A model generated the notes under the pieces. The model was not told the origin of the DNA. It worked only from the letters and a program-made list of their open reading frames with translations, and made no database searches. A DNA stretch of 64,000 nucleotides from the NCBI RefSeq assembly GCF_901709675.1, contig NC_051091.1, positions 3,159,967 through 3,223,966 on the forward strand. The letters are read 5' to 3'. Origin of the DNA: Syngnathus acus. Taxonomy: Eukaryota > Chordata > Actinopteri > Syngnathiformes > Syngnathidae. Shown piece by piece: positions 49,901 through 62,000 of this stretch (the first letter of the stretch is position 1; each line of letters begins with the position of its first letter). A program made the translations under genes and the position numbers.

Positions 49901-52495
49901 ATTTTAGAACTCTTATTATTATAAAAAAAAAATTATAACAAGGTACAAGTGCACATACTGTAAATATGTTTTTAGAACTCTTATTATGATAGCATTTTTA
50001 TGACAAGGTACAATACTGTAAATATGTTTTTAGAACTCTTATTATTATGACAACTTTTTTTATTGAAAAAGTTACAAGTGTATGTACTGCAACTGTGTGG
50101 ACACGCCCTGTCATTTGATTTTTTGTGCCATAAGTCATCAATTTAAAAGGTTTATTTTGAATTTGTGAATGTTTTGGGGGGGGGGGGGTATCCGCGATGT
50201 ACTGAAGCCGCGATAATCGAACCGTGATGTAGCAAGGGATTACTGTATATTAATTACACAGGTAAAAACTAAATTTTATTCAGAAATGCAAGTAAACATT
50301 TCTAGATGATACCTAACCTGTCCACGTTTTTTCTCTTGCATATCAGATTTTTAAAATTATAATTTTATAGGTCATGTCAATCCCTGAAGTATTTAAAAGC
50401 AGCAATGACTGCACATAGTGTAAAAAAAAAAAAAATCTCAATTCCAAAACTTTCTTTTTGCTGCGGACCACCATACAACAATTGTATCTCCTTTACTGCT
50501 CTGCATTGGATGTTGCTGCAGCATGACTGAAACGAGGCCCCACAGGTCGAAATTCTTCTTCGACACAGCTGTTACCTGTACTGGGCCAGATCCACCTAAC
50601 ATTTACACCTCCCCTGTAAAAAGAACCAAATTTCTTCCATAGTAAATCACAACATTTTTCAGTGAGCACTCCTGCCAGTACATTCTCCAAATGGCGTTGC
50701 GCACACAGATAGGAAGTTTTAATGAGTGAGAGTTTGTCAATATTACAATTTCCATACATCAAAATTAGTTTTTTTTTCTTTTGCTGTCAAATGTCAAAAA
50801 AGGTCATGTACTTCCAATCATTTACTTTTGCGTAACATTTTGAACCAGTACCTGCTTTCAATTGCCTCCAAATCTGATTGCATTGTTCCTTAAGCGGAGA
50901 AGTAAAGTCACCCGAATGTGAAAGTACGTAAACCGGACGCATTGAAAAAAATAAAGTGTAGATTTGAGAGAGAAATAGGCCACAAATATAAATTTAAAAA
51001 AATCAAAAAGGGTAAGCTGTGAGGCGCGTCATATTCTTGCACGGAAATTTGCGCGCGTCGTATGTCGGGCGCCGCTACCTGCATTTGAAGGTGGAGGTGA
51101 ACATCGACGTGTACAGTCCACGCACACTGCACAACCATCGCAGAGGAGTAATTCCACCGTGCAAGCAGACTGGCAGCTCCGCAAGCCTGCCTGTACATGC
51201 CTCTGCTGTCACCACGCCTTCAGTCACAAACCAGCACAATTTACTCTGCACTCGGTGACAGAGTTCAAGGTGTTTTCACGTGGCTTCTTCTTCTTCTTCT
51301 TCTTCTTCTTACAGCCACTCCGTATGCAGTTATCTCAATGTCAACATCAGATTAGGCTTAAACGTACACGGTTTCAAGAGAACTGACAAGCGGAATAATG
51401 AATTACAAATTACTGGTTGTAAGGTTACTCGTGCTTGCGCACCGTGCCGTGACATGTTCTACAACTCATCAGCATTATTTCATTTGGCCCATGAAGCCAC
51501 TCTGGGGCCGCGATTTTGTGCAATGAAATGGAATGGTCCTCCTTAAATAAAACGTGTTGGAAGATAAGAGACGTGGAATCGCGCCTGTGCGGAGGAATGC
51601 AAGAAAGCCACCGAACCCATCCCATCCGATCGCAGGCAGAGCAGGCACACACATGCGACCCGAGCAGACACTTTGCACTTTGCACATCGTGCATTCCTTA
51701 TTTTCGTTGTCGGGTTGCTGTCCACTTGCAGAATTGATCTTCCAAAGCATTATTTCAAGTCTTTTTGCATCACAGGCAGGCTATCATAAATTACACATGG
51801 GCTGGTGAATGACTGATTATTTGGAGAACTGCCTCCTTTTCACATTGTGATTTGAAAAATAAATCTGAAAAGCACAGAACCCGTCACATCAAAGTGTGTC
51901 TCGCTGGCTGGAATCCCAGCAAGTGAAGAAGTGCTCTTAATTCTGCCATTTACATGGCGTTCAGGATTTGTAGTTTTAATTATCTGTTGCCTCTCTACTG
52001 TGTCTCTCTTCATCATCCGTTAAACCTTCTTTAACGAGAATTATTGGTGTGACGCAAGAGACATGTTGCACCCATTCGTCTACACAGCCAATTATTGGAA
52101 TACGAGTTTCATAAGATTGCGTGCAAAACGGCAAGTCATCATTTGCGCAGTTTTAAAACGACAAGCAGCATACGCCTGATTTTTTTTTTTTTTTTTTTAG
52201 GTGCAAAAGGTGCTTGCAATGATTATTTTGGAGGGGGGGGGGGCGTGCACAAAGGGAGTTTAGTAAATTATGAACTCTGACTATTCAACGATTAACTCGC
52301 GCCTGTATGGGAAGATGAGTGATGTCACGCTAATTAATGAGAATCTAAAAATGGTTCAACGTGAAGGTGCTCCATCCAGAGTTTCTTCAAATGAGGAAAA
52401 CATAAGATTTGAACTTACAGCCAGTTGCTGGCATTGGCCGAGAGGAGCGCACAGCAGAGCATCAGCACACACCGCAACACACACTCCTCTGTCAT
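40980..52495 (-). CDS. wnt4: Wnt4 secreted signalling protein, six coding exons
   Basis: Secreted, lipid-modified Wnt ligand acting on Frizzled receptors; Wnt4 functions in gonad, kidney and neural development. Exons in transcript order: 52419-52495, 42692-42773, 42406-42559, 42158-42289, 41522-41664, 40980-41450. All junctions are GT/AG and the frame closes to 352 aa (human WNT4 351). The start at 52495 gives a hydrophobic signal peptide ([16 protein letters not shown]) followed by the Wnt4 sequence [15 protein letters not shown]. Hallmarks seen: [54 protein letters not shown] with the acylated serine at about residue 212, [18 protein letters not shown], and the Cys-rich end [16 protein letters not shown] to HTCR. 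Residue 153 is Leu in FQWLGCSDN, where Wnt4 proteins normally have Ser. Intron 1 is 9,645 bp; the others are under 500 bp. The a/b teleost copy is not resolved, though the wording is close to wnt4a. Confidence 0.95.
42774..45020. other. wnt4 intron 1, 3' part
   Basis: Non-coding. It contains a poly-C run near 43290-43302, CA-rich microsatellite sequence near 43225-43315 and a degraded DNA-transposon fragment (listed separately). The long frames across this stretch have no family features. Confidence 0.5.
43660..43868. mobile_element. Degraded MITE fragment with internal repeats
   Basis: The phrase TAGTCCAATGC-G/A-ACTTAT-like occurs twice (about 43677 and 43788), and the stretch ends TATAGTCCAGAAATTACGGT. 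That ending is the diverged terminus of a common fish repeat whose ends read like CCGGAAATTACGGTA. No partner terminus was found on the left, so the copy is truncated. Confidence 0.5.
45028..45415. repeat. 194-bp tandem duplication (two copies) in wnt4 intron 1
   Basis: Two adjacent near-identical units, about 45028-45221 and 45222-45415. Each runs from GAAAATAAGGTAC through ACAGAGTCACAAAGGGGACC, GGAACTAAATACAAACATAC and GCTGATTGGCCGACAA to GCGAACACAG. Differences are few (for example ACGAGACGAGG versus ACGAGACAACGAGG), so the duplication is recent. The unit belongs to an interspersed family; a diverged relative is at 6361-6470. Confidence 0.9.
46340..46830. other. Candidate conserved non-coding block in wnt4 intron 1
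   Basis: About 490 bp of balanced-composition, repeat-free sequence inside an otherwise AT-rich, repeat-laden intron, with no plausible reading frame. The composition contrast is the only evidence; a developmental gene's first intron is a usual place for enhancers. Confidence 0.22.
47700..47815. repeat. Teleost interspersed repeat fragment
   Basis: Contains GCCCTGGCGACCAGTCTAGA, then GCCGGTTAAGG and GAATAAGTGGCAGACAATGG before ATGTTTGGA. These are landmarks of the tail half of the same widespread fish repeat seen at 20771 and 56385. Confidence 0.5.
48880..49250. other. Candidate conserved non-coding block in wnt4 intron 1
   Basis: GC-balanced, repeat-free sequence (including GCCGCCAGATGG and GCCATGATAATTGCGCGCC) between AT-rich flanks, with no coding signature. 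It is proposed as a possible enhancer only from composition and location. Confidence 0.22.
49575..50247. mobile_element. Inverted-repeat DNA transposon remnant (0.67 kb) with internal tandem repeats
   Basis: The left end reads ACGGTAATCCCTCGTTTATC and continues with CGCGGATAATTGG; the right end, read in reverse, begins ACAGTAATCCCTTGCTACAT and later contains ATTATCGCGG. The ends are thus diverged inverted repeats of a known vertebrate MITE type. Inside, about three copies of a 60-75 bp unit containing TTTTAGAACTCTTATTAT occur between about 49898 and 50045, and a poly-G run is at 50176-50188. There is no transposase frame. Confidence 0.7.
50248..52418. other. wnt4 intron 1, 5' part
   Basis: Non-coding. 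It contains a (TTC)n run at 51284-51310 directly followed by ACAG, a poly-T run near 52180-52198 and a poly-G run near 52231-52242. The 51500-52060 stretch is repeat-poor and could hold regulatory sequence. No coding exon was recognised. Confidence 0.5.
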
Positions 52496-52499
52496 CTCA

Positions 52500-52750
52500 G
52501 CTCGGTGGGGAGCAGAAAGTCGTCGAGAGTGGAAATAATCCCGTGATGGAGAGTCCTTGTCCGGGCGGGGAACGGAGGGAAACAGGGGAGCGCTTCGGAC
52601 GAGGCTGCTGCTGCTGCTGCTAATCCATCGCATTCGCATCCAGCGCTTCGGCCACGTCCGGCCGCACAGGCGCGCAGCTTCACAGCGCGTCCGCGCACTT
52701 CTCGCGTCCGTCGCTCCTTGAGCGCATCCACTGCCACAGGGAACGATATA
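52500..52750 (-). promoter_or_regulatory. wnt4: CpG-rich 5' region of wnt4
   Basis: A block markedly richer in CpG than its surroundings, with many CpGs between 52550 and 52735 (for example CGGCCACGTCCGGCCGCAC and CAGCGCGTCCGCGCAC). It begins immediately upstream of the Wnt4 start codon and fits a CpG-island promoter plus 5' UTR. A short (CTG)n run at 52604-52621 lies within it. No TATA box was seen. Confidence 0.5.
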
Positions 52751-55700
52751 GGATGCGCTCCAAAAGTTCAGCCAAACTTTGCATTCACCTTAACCCCCTC
52801 AGAGTGCACATAAGGAGCAACCATACAAATGAAGCGTTCCGATGGTGCTTAAGTCACGCCACGCGGCTATCCTGTCATCGGGCCCCTGGGGACCACGCAC
52901 TAAGCGCGAGTAGCCCACTAACAGATCCACATGAACGCACTCACACACACTTGGCTCTGTCGGTGCGTCTGACAGAGAAGAGAGCGTGTATGCTGACTTT
53001 AGTTGAGGGGCGGTGCGAGGATGTGGAGGTATGGCGGAGACATGCAGGGAGTTTTAGGGGGATGAGTGGGGCGGGTTCATGAGCTAGTGTGAGTGTGTGC
53101 GTGTGTGTAGACGGCACTATGTGTTTCAGAGGTCTCCTGGGAGGATGCAATAGCACAGCCATTCACTAATGCCCTCCCCAGCTATCCCCACTCCTCTCCA
53201 ACACTCACATAAACACACTCGCACATGCACACACACGCTCCTCAAACCACTTCTTGGCAGAGGCTCACGCTCCCTGTCACACAGTCAACCAAATTTTCTG
53301 CGGTCAACAGGCTATTTAAAGCTTGGCAGCAAAATGTCTACGTTCGAACCCTGCAAATCCCAAATAAGATGACAAATGTGAGGGACACTATTGAGTAGTG
53401 TCAACGTGCCGAGAAAGACAGTCATCGTGTGTTGCAGCCATGGGGACTTGATCAGCATGAGGAGGAAGAGCTTAATAGCTGTCATGAGAAAAATATTTTA
53501 AGAATGCAAAATGTGTCCCCTGGATGATGCTCGTCCTGCCAAGACGACCATGACTTCTCATGACTGCATAATGTTGCCTGTCTATGTCCACACCTGAAAA
53601 AGCTGACTCTTTTAGTATGTTTATGGTTTCCAATCTTAAATCAATAATTCCATATGCCTGCAGTTCAACTTGCTGTAACGTCCGACGCTGCATCCAATCG
53701 GAGCGTTGTTGAGCAGCAGTAGATCAACCAGCGGGTAAAGCAGCCCAATCCATGGACCACTATAAATATTTTGGCTCAAATGTGATTTATTTTCCCAATG
53801 AAAGTGTTTCAAACTTGAAAATGCTTTTTATTGGTCTCCACAGAGAAACGTGTCAGAATGGTTTTTCAAATGCTGACTTGTCCCATTTTCAAGAGTTCAA
53901 GATTTTCAGATAGGGTGGAATATCACACCGAACAAATATTTTCTTCACTTTTTTCAGTAGGAGAGGAAAACCGCTGAGTCAATTTTTAAGTGATATTTAG
54001 ACAAACTAAAATATTGGTGGTTAGGTTAGGTTAATATAGTGGCTAGGCCCGTGGGATTGCCGACATCAGCGGAATAATTGGTTAGCCAACAGAGGGCGGA
54101 AGTGAGCAAAGCAGCCCACTGCTGAAGAAAGAAATTCAATAGGCCTCCTTATAATCAATGTTAACAAATCTTGACAGTATGGGGAAAAGTGTCAAAAAAG
54201 TTAAAACGAGAAATTCCCTCATGATCACAATTAGTAAATCAGAGACACTGAGAATCAAACAACAAATGACAGGCAGATGTTTTTCATAAAGAAACATAGC
54301 ACTGCATTTTAAAATCTAAACAAAATAAAAAGAACTTGGAAAGGGGTCCGGTAAGGAAAAAAAAAAGGTCTGCAATCGAAATGATCGGAAGACAATTCAA
54401 CATGCTACGGATTGATGATTTGGATAAATAAACAATTAAATTAAATAAAACAGGCAAAGCAACAGAGCAGTATATCCGGTGCAATAAATGGCAGGTTTTT
54501 GACTGGACCGTATAGGAGCATGCTTTTGAGCCAAGTGACGGGGTTGAAACTCCAAAACAAACAACTGAAAGCCGTGCTGTAGACAGCCTGCAAATATATT
54601 AAGAATACAAAACTTGAGTGGGTCCCACGGTTGATGCAGTTATCGTACACAACTATAAATCGGTTTCCAGTTTCTGTTCCAGTAGTTGTTTTTTTTCCAC
54701 CTAAAATTGTGTCCTGTTACAAATAATGCTATCATTTACATTGCTGTATTAGATCCAGATGTAAATTCTTGAAAATAAAAGCCGGAATGGTGACAATGGT
54801 GAAATGGTGTCTCATATTCTTCTTTTGAAGTCAAATCCAAATGTTTTTAATCTACAGCAAAAATAAAGGAATTGATTCCAGGTTGTAACTCATTTTATTT
54901 GTAAATAAAATGAATTTGCAATGAAAATGGCCTGTTTTAAATAAAGGCAAGTATTGTAGAAAATAAATATAAAAACATAATGCATGATAAAAGAGAACGT
55001 AAAGAAATAAATAGGTTGCATGAAAGTTTAATTCTGCCAAAAGTTACCCAAACTGTAGGATTTGTGTCTGTGAGGGGGCGTGGCCTAGTGAGTATCGTCT
55101 TGAACTCTGGGCCTTGACTTTGACACCTTGAGGAATGAATATTATATGTTGTAACTTCTCAACAGACACCTGAGTGAACATCTGTGTATGATTGTGTGCG
55201 ACAGATCAAGACTGCGAAGGGGGTCATGAGAGAGAAAGTCTGCGCCAGGGCGCGTTACCCTATCGACCTCTCGTCCCCACGGCAACCGGATCTGGCACAC
55301 ATAGTCGGCACAAAGGCATTCTGGTAAAGCGCAGGTTTTATATTGCTGTCGGCTTTACGCTCCTGGGCCATCGCCCCGGTAACATCAATGCTTCTCTAAC
55401 ATTTGCTCTCCTGCGAGCCACAAACACAAGCGCACATTCACATGTCGGCATCAAGAAAACGTGAACACAAGCAAGAGTTATGTCACTTGTGACAAGTCTC
55501 TTCCTCTTTTCACTTTCTAACCCTTTCCTGGTGTCAATCTTTGTCTTCTTTGCATGACGCAGCCTGAGATACAGTGGACCTTAGACACTTGTGGATTTAG
55601 AAAAATTGGGTTTGATAACACTCAAACCTAAGCCTCTAACTCAATTTCTTGGCTGACTCAACAATCTTAGAATGCTGCTCAATTTAACATTTCCCTGCTT

Positions 55701-58700
55701 TGACAGCAGAGATTTGGTTGCTATCACTCAGATGAATCAAATCGGACTCCCTTTCTGCCTGTTTGTGCGTCGCACCTAGCGTGTAGTTACTCATTAGCTC
55801 GGGTTGTTGTGTCCACTGGCTCCCAATGCCCCACCAACAACACAAAGGTCACGGGTCAAATGCCCTTTGGCCTGCCCCTCCCTCTCATCCTCTTGTTGTC
55901 TTCCATCCTCTGTTCGCCTCCTTGGAAAATGTGAAGATTTTCACTTGGTGCAGTGAAGTAGAAGAGTATGAGTTGTATATGTGTGTGTGTGTGCGTGTGT
56001 GTTGTCAGGGGTTAGGTCAGTAAATGAACAGCTGAGAGAGGTGATTTAGTCTGTATAGAAGCAGCCCAACTGTCATAACAAAGACACAATCTGACAGCAG
56101 GCCAAGCAGAGACAAAGAGAAGTCCCTGGCCCCCGGGAGGCATCCAAAGACACCCACACGCACACACACACTTATGCAGACAATAGGGAGTCAACGGAGG
56201 GCTCCCAGAGGTCTCGTGAAGGTCCAGGGGCCAGACTGAGCGCGGTTGAAAGACCCAACGAGGTGTCCATTACAAAGCCTGTCAAACACAGCAAGTGAGA
56301 CTCGTCTTGTCATCCGTGAAAAAAACCACGCCAGTCTTGAATACCATGCCAGCAATACACGAATATTACAAGCAATCTTTAAATGTGAGTGTGAATGGTA
56401 GTTGCCCTGCGATTGACTGGTGACCAATCGAGGGTGTAGTCTATGGCCCGAAAACAGGCTGTGAACAGGATAAGAGGTTTGGAAGATAGGGGGATGGATT
56501 TCCTTGAAAACAGGCAGAGTACGTGTGCTCACCGCAAAACCACAAAGGACACAGCCGTTATCTGTAAGGAATCTTTCTCCATTCACTTTTTAACTTTTAC
56601 AGCCTGTGACCCATTTTAACCTTCACTTCTATTATCAAGCTTGTCGTCAGTGTAATGACACGGTGGTTTTCACCGTGCCCTATCTGATCAGAACCAGACG
56701 ACTACAAGATAAGGAGACATACTATTTCCTCAGCAGTTAGCAAAAAAAAGATAGCTGCTGCTTTATTAAGGCAAATATTGAAGCACAGTGGTACTGCTGT
56801 GAAAAATCACAAGATTGGAGAAAACATCCTGAAGGAACATGACAACGTTTCGGAGAGTGGTTGATGAGCCACTGCTAGTCGCCGCATTTTCTAAATGTTT
56901 CCATATTTGCCATTTCGCGGTGAATGAGTCGACATTATACCCAGAGGTCGCTATTTATGATGTTGCACAATCAGGTGCAGATCTAAATTTAGGGCTGTTC
57001 GGCCTTGGCGAAGGTTTGCGCTCCACTGCGTGCCATTCTCGTTTCATGACGTTTTAAAAAAAGAACCCATCTGCATAGTATGTTTCGGTTTGTGTCGTTT
57101 ATTGCACGAGAAACAGGCCCAGTTGCTTTTCCAAACCACGTTACAATAAAGCTGTCAGATCGCATCAATTTGACAACTTGGCAGAAAATACGTTGCCCGC
57201 AGCCTGGCAAGATTTTCTTTGCCTCAGGTTTTAAAGCAAAAGCCTACTTGTTTAAATGTTGAGTACAGCATGCGCTGTACTGACTCTTTTCAATTCACAT
57301 TCTTAATTCAGCAGACATGATGGAAAAATAAGGACTTTTTTGTTCACCGTGTGAGCCAAACGAGTCCTTGTCCTCCAGTATTATGTCTCTGGTGTCCTGA
57401 AGGCCTATCCAAGCACAGTGAAAGGGCAAGTGTGGCCCATCCATCCTATTAGGTTCCGATTAATCAACCTTTTCTTCAGAGTCGAGGAGCGTGATGAGGA
57501 GAGGCACAGAGACTCCTGTAATCCATGCCCCCCCCCGCCCTTTTTTCCTCCGCAATGCAACCCATCCACCTGCTGTGGCTTTGTCTGTGGCTTTGGAGGA
57601 GCTTTGGCTCCAAGCAAAGGACCTCCGCTGACCACACAACCAAGTCAATTGGTTAGGGGGAAAAATGCTCCTGGTCTTGGTGCAAATTCCAATGGAGACA
57701 CGTTTGGAGCGTGGCGATCGTCAAAGTCAAGACTGGTTTGATAAAACCGTAAACAATTTTAAATTGTTTTAAATTTTGGGAATTACTTTTTTATGTGGGA
57801 AACAAAGAGAGAAAAAGAAAAATGCAGTTGATGACCCTGGTTAGCAATCTCCTTGCCCAAGTTTACTGGCTGTAACTTCCGCTGTTTTTCGGCAGAAACC
57901 GCAACTATGCCCGTGTTTACTCCGAAACAGCAAAATGTGGAGACGTTGTTACCGTGCATACGTGTTTTTCTCTGGAAGGGTCACCGTACGTTGCCGCCCC
58001 GAGTTCCAATTTCCTGTGAGGCAGCGTTGAGGTTCAAAGCTCCAGTTCCTTAGGCGATGCTCACCAATGTTATGATCAGTCGTTTTCTACTTAGAACAGG
58101 AAATCGGCTCGTAGTTGCATTCAGCTGCGAAAGGTCACTGCGAATATTCCAGGCATACACTCGACAGCTCCGGGCGGCTGGGGCTGATGGGTCTCTTTTC
58201 GCCATCCAAGCCAATGTCATTTTAGCCCGCACAAAAACACACATGGCAGAATTTAATTTTGTTCCGGCTTCTGTTTTCTTAGGGCGCTGAACTGCGTCAT
58301 TTCTCACTGTTGCAAAGACTCAGCCAAAGGGTGTTTACCGCAAAGGCGCACTTCTTCAACTGCCCTGACTCGGTATGCAAACAAAAAAAACACAACAGTC
58401 AGAATGTTTGTAAAAACAACAACAAACAATTTACCACTGCTGAAGTGAAACAATGGAATTAACAACTTCATTCATGTCACGCTTTTCACAACAACGCACT
58501 TTCCATTTGACATTAATAGTAAAAATGCAGTGCAATGACATGATTCCACTATACCACCACGCTGTCTTTTTCTAGATATGGAAACGAATCTTGATGTCAT
58601 GTAAAAGTAGGCGCGTTGTTGGTGCAATTGTTGGTCCGTGTAACTTTGCTATCAGTTGGCAGACTGGCTGTTCCATTTAGATCTTTGATGCCTGAGGTCA

Positions 58701-58930
58701 CAGCTCTGGCATTCCCAGTCGGACTCACACCATGGAAAAACGCAGCGTCAGTCAGACGATCCCCAATTACTGCCGTGCTTACACACACGCACACACTCTT
58801 TTGGTATTTTGCTTGACAAACGTAGATCGAATATGCGCCATTGCACGGTGGCATTAAAATCAGGACGGTGGAAATGCACATGACTTGACATTGCAGAAGC
58901 AGAAATATACCGACATTTTTATACGGGTAA
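52751..58930. other. Upstream flank of wnt4, no gene recognised
   Basis: About 6 kb with no supported coding sequence. Contents seen: GT/CA-rich stretches near 52935-53120 and 55978-56000, a GGTTAGGTTAGGTTA run near 54018-54033, a 25-bp AT-rich run near 54430, and a teleost repeat fragment at 56385-56500. The long reading frames in this interval show no family features. Confidence 0.5.
56385..56500. repeat. Teleost interspersed repeat fragment
   Basis: Reads GTGAGTGTGAATGGTAGTTG, CCCTGCGATTGACTGGTGAC and CAATCGAGGGTGTAG, then ACAGGATAAGAGG up to GGGGGATGGA. This is the body-to-tail order of the common fish repeat also seen at 47700. It is diverged, with a deletion in the middle. Confidence 0.6.
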
Positions 58931-58951
58931 TATGCAAGATCTCCCCTTGTG

Positions 58952-59014
58952 GATGATGTGACATGGACGATTGGAGCTCGCCTTGCACCCCCAATCGTCC
59001 ATATGTGACACATC
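58952..59014. other. Perfect-core hairpin (possible small-RNA precursor or cruciform)
   Basis: The left arm GATGTGACATGGACGATTGG and the right arm CCAATCGTCCATATGTGACA (continuing CATC) pair through a 12-bp perfect core (GGACGATTGG plus flanks) and, past a small bulge, a second helix, around a loop of about 16 nt. The size is in the range of a miRNA precursor. The sequence is not one I recognise as a known miRNA, and no flanking gene explains it. Confidence 0.35.
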
Positions 59015-62000
59015 AGTGCATGTAATTCTCTCTCTCAGTCTCTCTAACCTTCCTCTGAACATAATGTCAAATTGGGAAATCATTCCGGAAAGTCAGTGTA
59101 TGATTGCTACTTGGCTTGTAAAGACAGACAGAGATACACACACACACAGGAGCAAGCTCAGTCATAAAACCACTGGGCTCCAGAGAGAAAAGCCATGTCA
59201 AGCTTTGTTGGGGTCCCGTCTGTAATCCCGACAGTTTTAGCGCACTCACACACACACACGGAAAAACACACACACATGCACACTCACACACACGGGCGCA
59301 GCGGTGTTGTATAACCGAGTGGCTGGGTGTTAAGGCCAAGTAGAGCTACTGGCGACAGGTTGGAGCATGGAGATGGCTCACTAAGCCTAATCATACGAGG
59401 GAATGTTGTCTGGGGCACCTGACTGTCAGACCTCTCCGCGTGTGTTTGTTTGTGAACACACTTGTTCGCTAGCATGTATTTTTTCATGTGTGTGAACTCC
59501 CAGAGAGGGCACTCATAATTGGGGCTTATCACCTTGAAATGGCAGGAAGAGAGGTGCCAGAGCCGAATTGGGGCCGTCTGACTGGCTCAGCAGTTGCTCG
59601 GGATGGTGGTAATGAGTCATTCAGATCTGAATGAGGAAACTTGGACACTAAAAGTGAACTTAGCACCCAAATATATTATTTAATCTAAAAAAAAAGAAAA
59701 GATCAGTCATCAAATTATTCCAGTGATCACAGTTTGTTGCAAAATATACTCCAAGGATTGCGGACGAAAGATTTTGGAAGGTCAGCCGAATATCACACTC
59801 CATTTTTTTCTCTGAAATTCTTTCAACATGGCCGGATGCAAGCGCATGCCAAGGTAGAGAGCCAGTCTTACTGCAGATCTTCTCCTTTCCTGAGAAGTTG
59901 AGAGGATCACCACAGAGTCAATAAATGGGGAGTTGGAGAGTAAAGCTCAGAGGACAGTTTGGGGGAGGATGATTGAAGTTGTTGGAGTCCGTCTTGACTC
60001 TTTAGGGGGACGAGTCGGTGAATCGGGAATGACCGTACTTTTTCGGTACGATGTTCCAGCACTTAACATATACCCTACACCAAAACTACAGAACTCCCCG
60101 ATTACAACCAGAGTTCTCACCATCCATGACCCAACAGACCACCCATTATTAGATTCCGCCCCGTGGTCAAATTCTGTCGTTGCCTCGTCCCGTCACCAAT
60201 ATGCTTATGATTAATCCCACTTCCAGTAACGACTGCCTTAACGTTTGCTCCTCAATCGTCTTCCATGGGCTCCAGATGACTGTCTGGTGCAGAGGGCACG
60301 AGGCAATAAGATCCAGATGCGCGATCGATAGTGGACAGACAGTGTTCACAAGCGATGAGGCATTGTGGTTTCACGTTACAGATATATGGCCCCATCCACT
60401 GTCCAGCTCCATCTTATGGCTGTGCCGGTGATTAATGGGACTTTACTGGTAGTGAGGAAAAAACTCAAACACAAAAGGAAATACACGGTGGACGGCACAT
60501 ACAAAGACATATTCGAAAGCAGAAATAAAGCGCAGAAACTGAATTCTGTATTTCATAGAGCGTGAATAGACAGTAGTTGGATGACAGGATTTAATGAGGA
60601 AATTCAGAAATATAAAAATTGTAGCTGGGTGGGTGGCATGTTCGTCCCTCAAACATGATATGCGTCTCGCCACTTTGATTTCTTTGCAACGCAGGGTTGC
60701 CTCGTCCCTCGCGGCGTGATCCACTATGCGTCTCTTCCACTGACTCATTTTTGCCCGTGGATCAGAGAGCGTCGTCCCGCTCCCTTCCTGATGTACTGCA
60801 CTCCATGTTACGGCCGCGTGGCCATATGCTGAGCAGATGTGCTTTTATGGAATATCTGGGTGGCTCGCATCGTAGCTTTTGATAAGCAAAGGATCACATC
60901 TGACTGCAATAAGTGCAATTTTTAGGTTTTACTTGCAATGGATCTGCCTGTTTGGCATCGTTGAATAAACAGTATGTTATGGAGAGGCCATCAGGAAGAT
61001 TCACGATATATACAACCATCGCAGCAGCTAATAACTTGCTACGTTAAGAAAAAAAATGTTTGTTTTCCATTTAGAATCTCTGTTTGGTGGAACGTTACCA
61101 CTGTATGATGCAGATATAAACATAAAATAAGCTGATTTATCAATTAACGATTATAATTATTTTCGTGGCATTGTCTGTTAGGATTATGCTTGATTGGGCA
61201 ACCCACAAAAAAAAGAACAAGGGCAAAAGGGCAAACCTAACTTTTAAATCTGCAACTATAAAATGTGTGTGTGTGTGTCTGTGTGTGTGTGCGTGTGCGT
61301 GCGTGTGTGCGTGATATTTGTATGTGTTGCGGTTCAGAGTGTTACTCGCTGTGGGTGTTTTGGCTGAGTGTATGTTTTGGCTTGTGTGCGGCCTCAGGCA
61401 GCAGCCAAAGAGGTGAGGGTCAGTGTGTGTTTTGGGGTCACTTTGAGGGTCTCGGATGGAATTACCAAGTCACCTCACACATTCACACACATAGACTGGA
61501 GTCTTAACGGTTTTGCTTAAGTACGACCGTCACTGCACGGAAGCTTTATTTGATCCAACACTGACGCTTGGCTGTGCATTTCCGTGTGTCTGCATGTATG
61601 TCAATGTTGACGTGAATTTCGCCACCCATGATGATGCTATGCTCTTGAAAATCTGCCTCAGGCGCACTGTTTTTATGCATCTGTGTTTGGGGTGCTAGTC
61701 ACAGACTTTGTTGTCTCGCCCATCCGGATCCGACCCGACGGGCGGGCTATAGGGGGGCGTGTCGGCCTACTGAGATGCTGTTATAATCACAATATGGCAA
61801 GTGAAGTACTTAAGTGAGCACATGTGTGTTTTGGGCCTGTAGGGCAGATTTAGGATGACTGATGGCTTCTGAGTATCGCTGAGTGACACCTGAGACATCT
61901 CCCAGTGCAGACGGATATCACTCGATGCATCATCAATACAGTTTCTCTCTCTCGGCTCTTTTGCTCACATGAATACGCACATGCACACAAACACAAATGA

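Noticed and set aside
51284-51314. (TTC)n tract followed by ACAG, resembling a splice acceptor inside wnt4 intron 1
   Set aside because: The downstream frame has no family resemblance, and wnt4 splices correctly from 52419 to 42773 without it.
54018-54033. GGTTAGGTTAGGTTA, telomere-like
   Set aside because: The unit is GGTTA, not the vertebrate TTAGGG, and only about three units are present.
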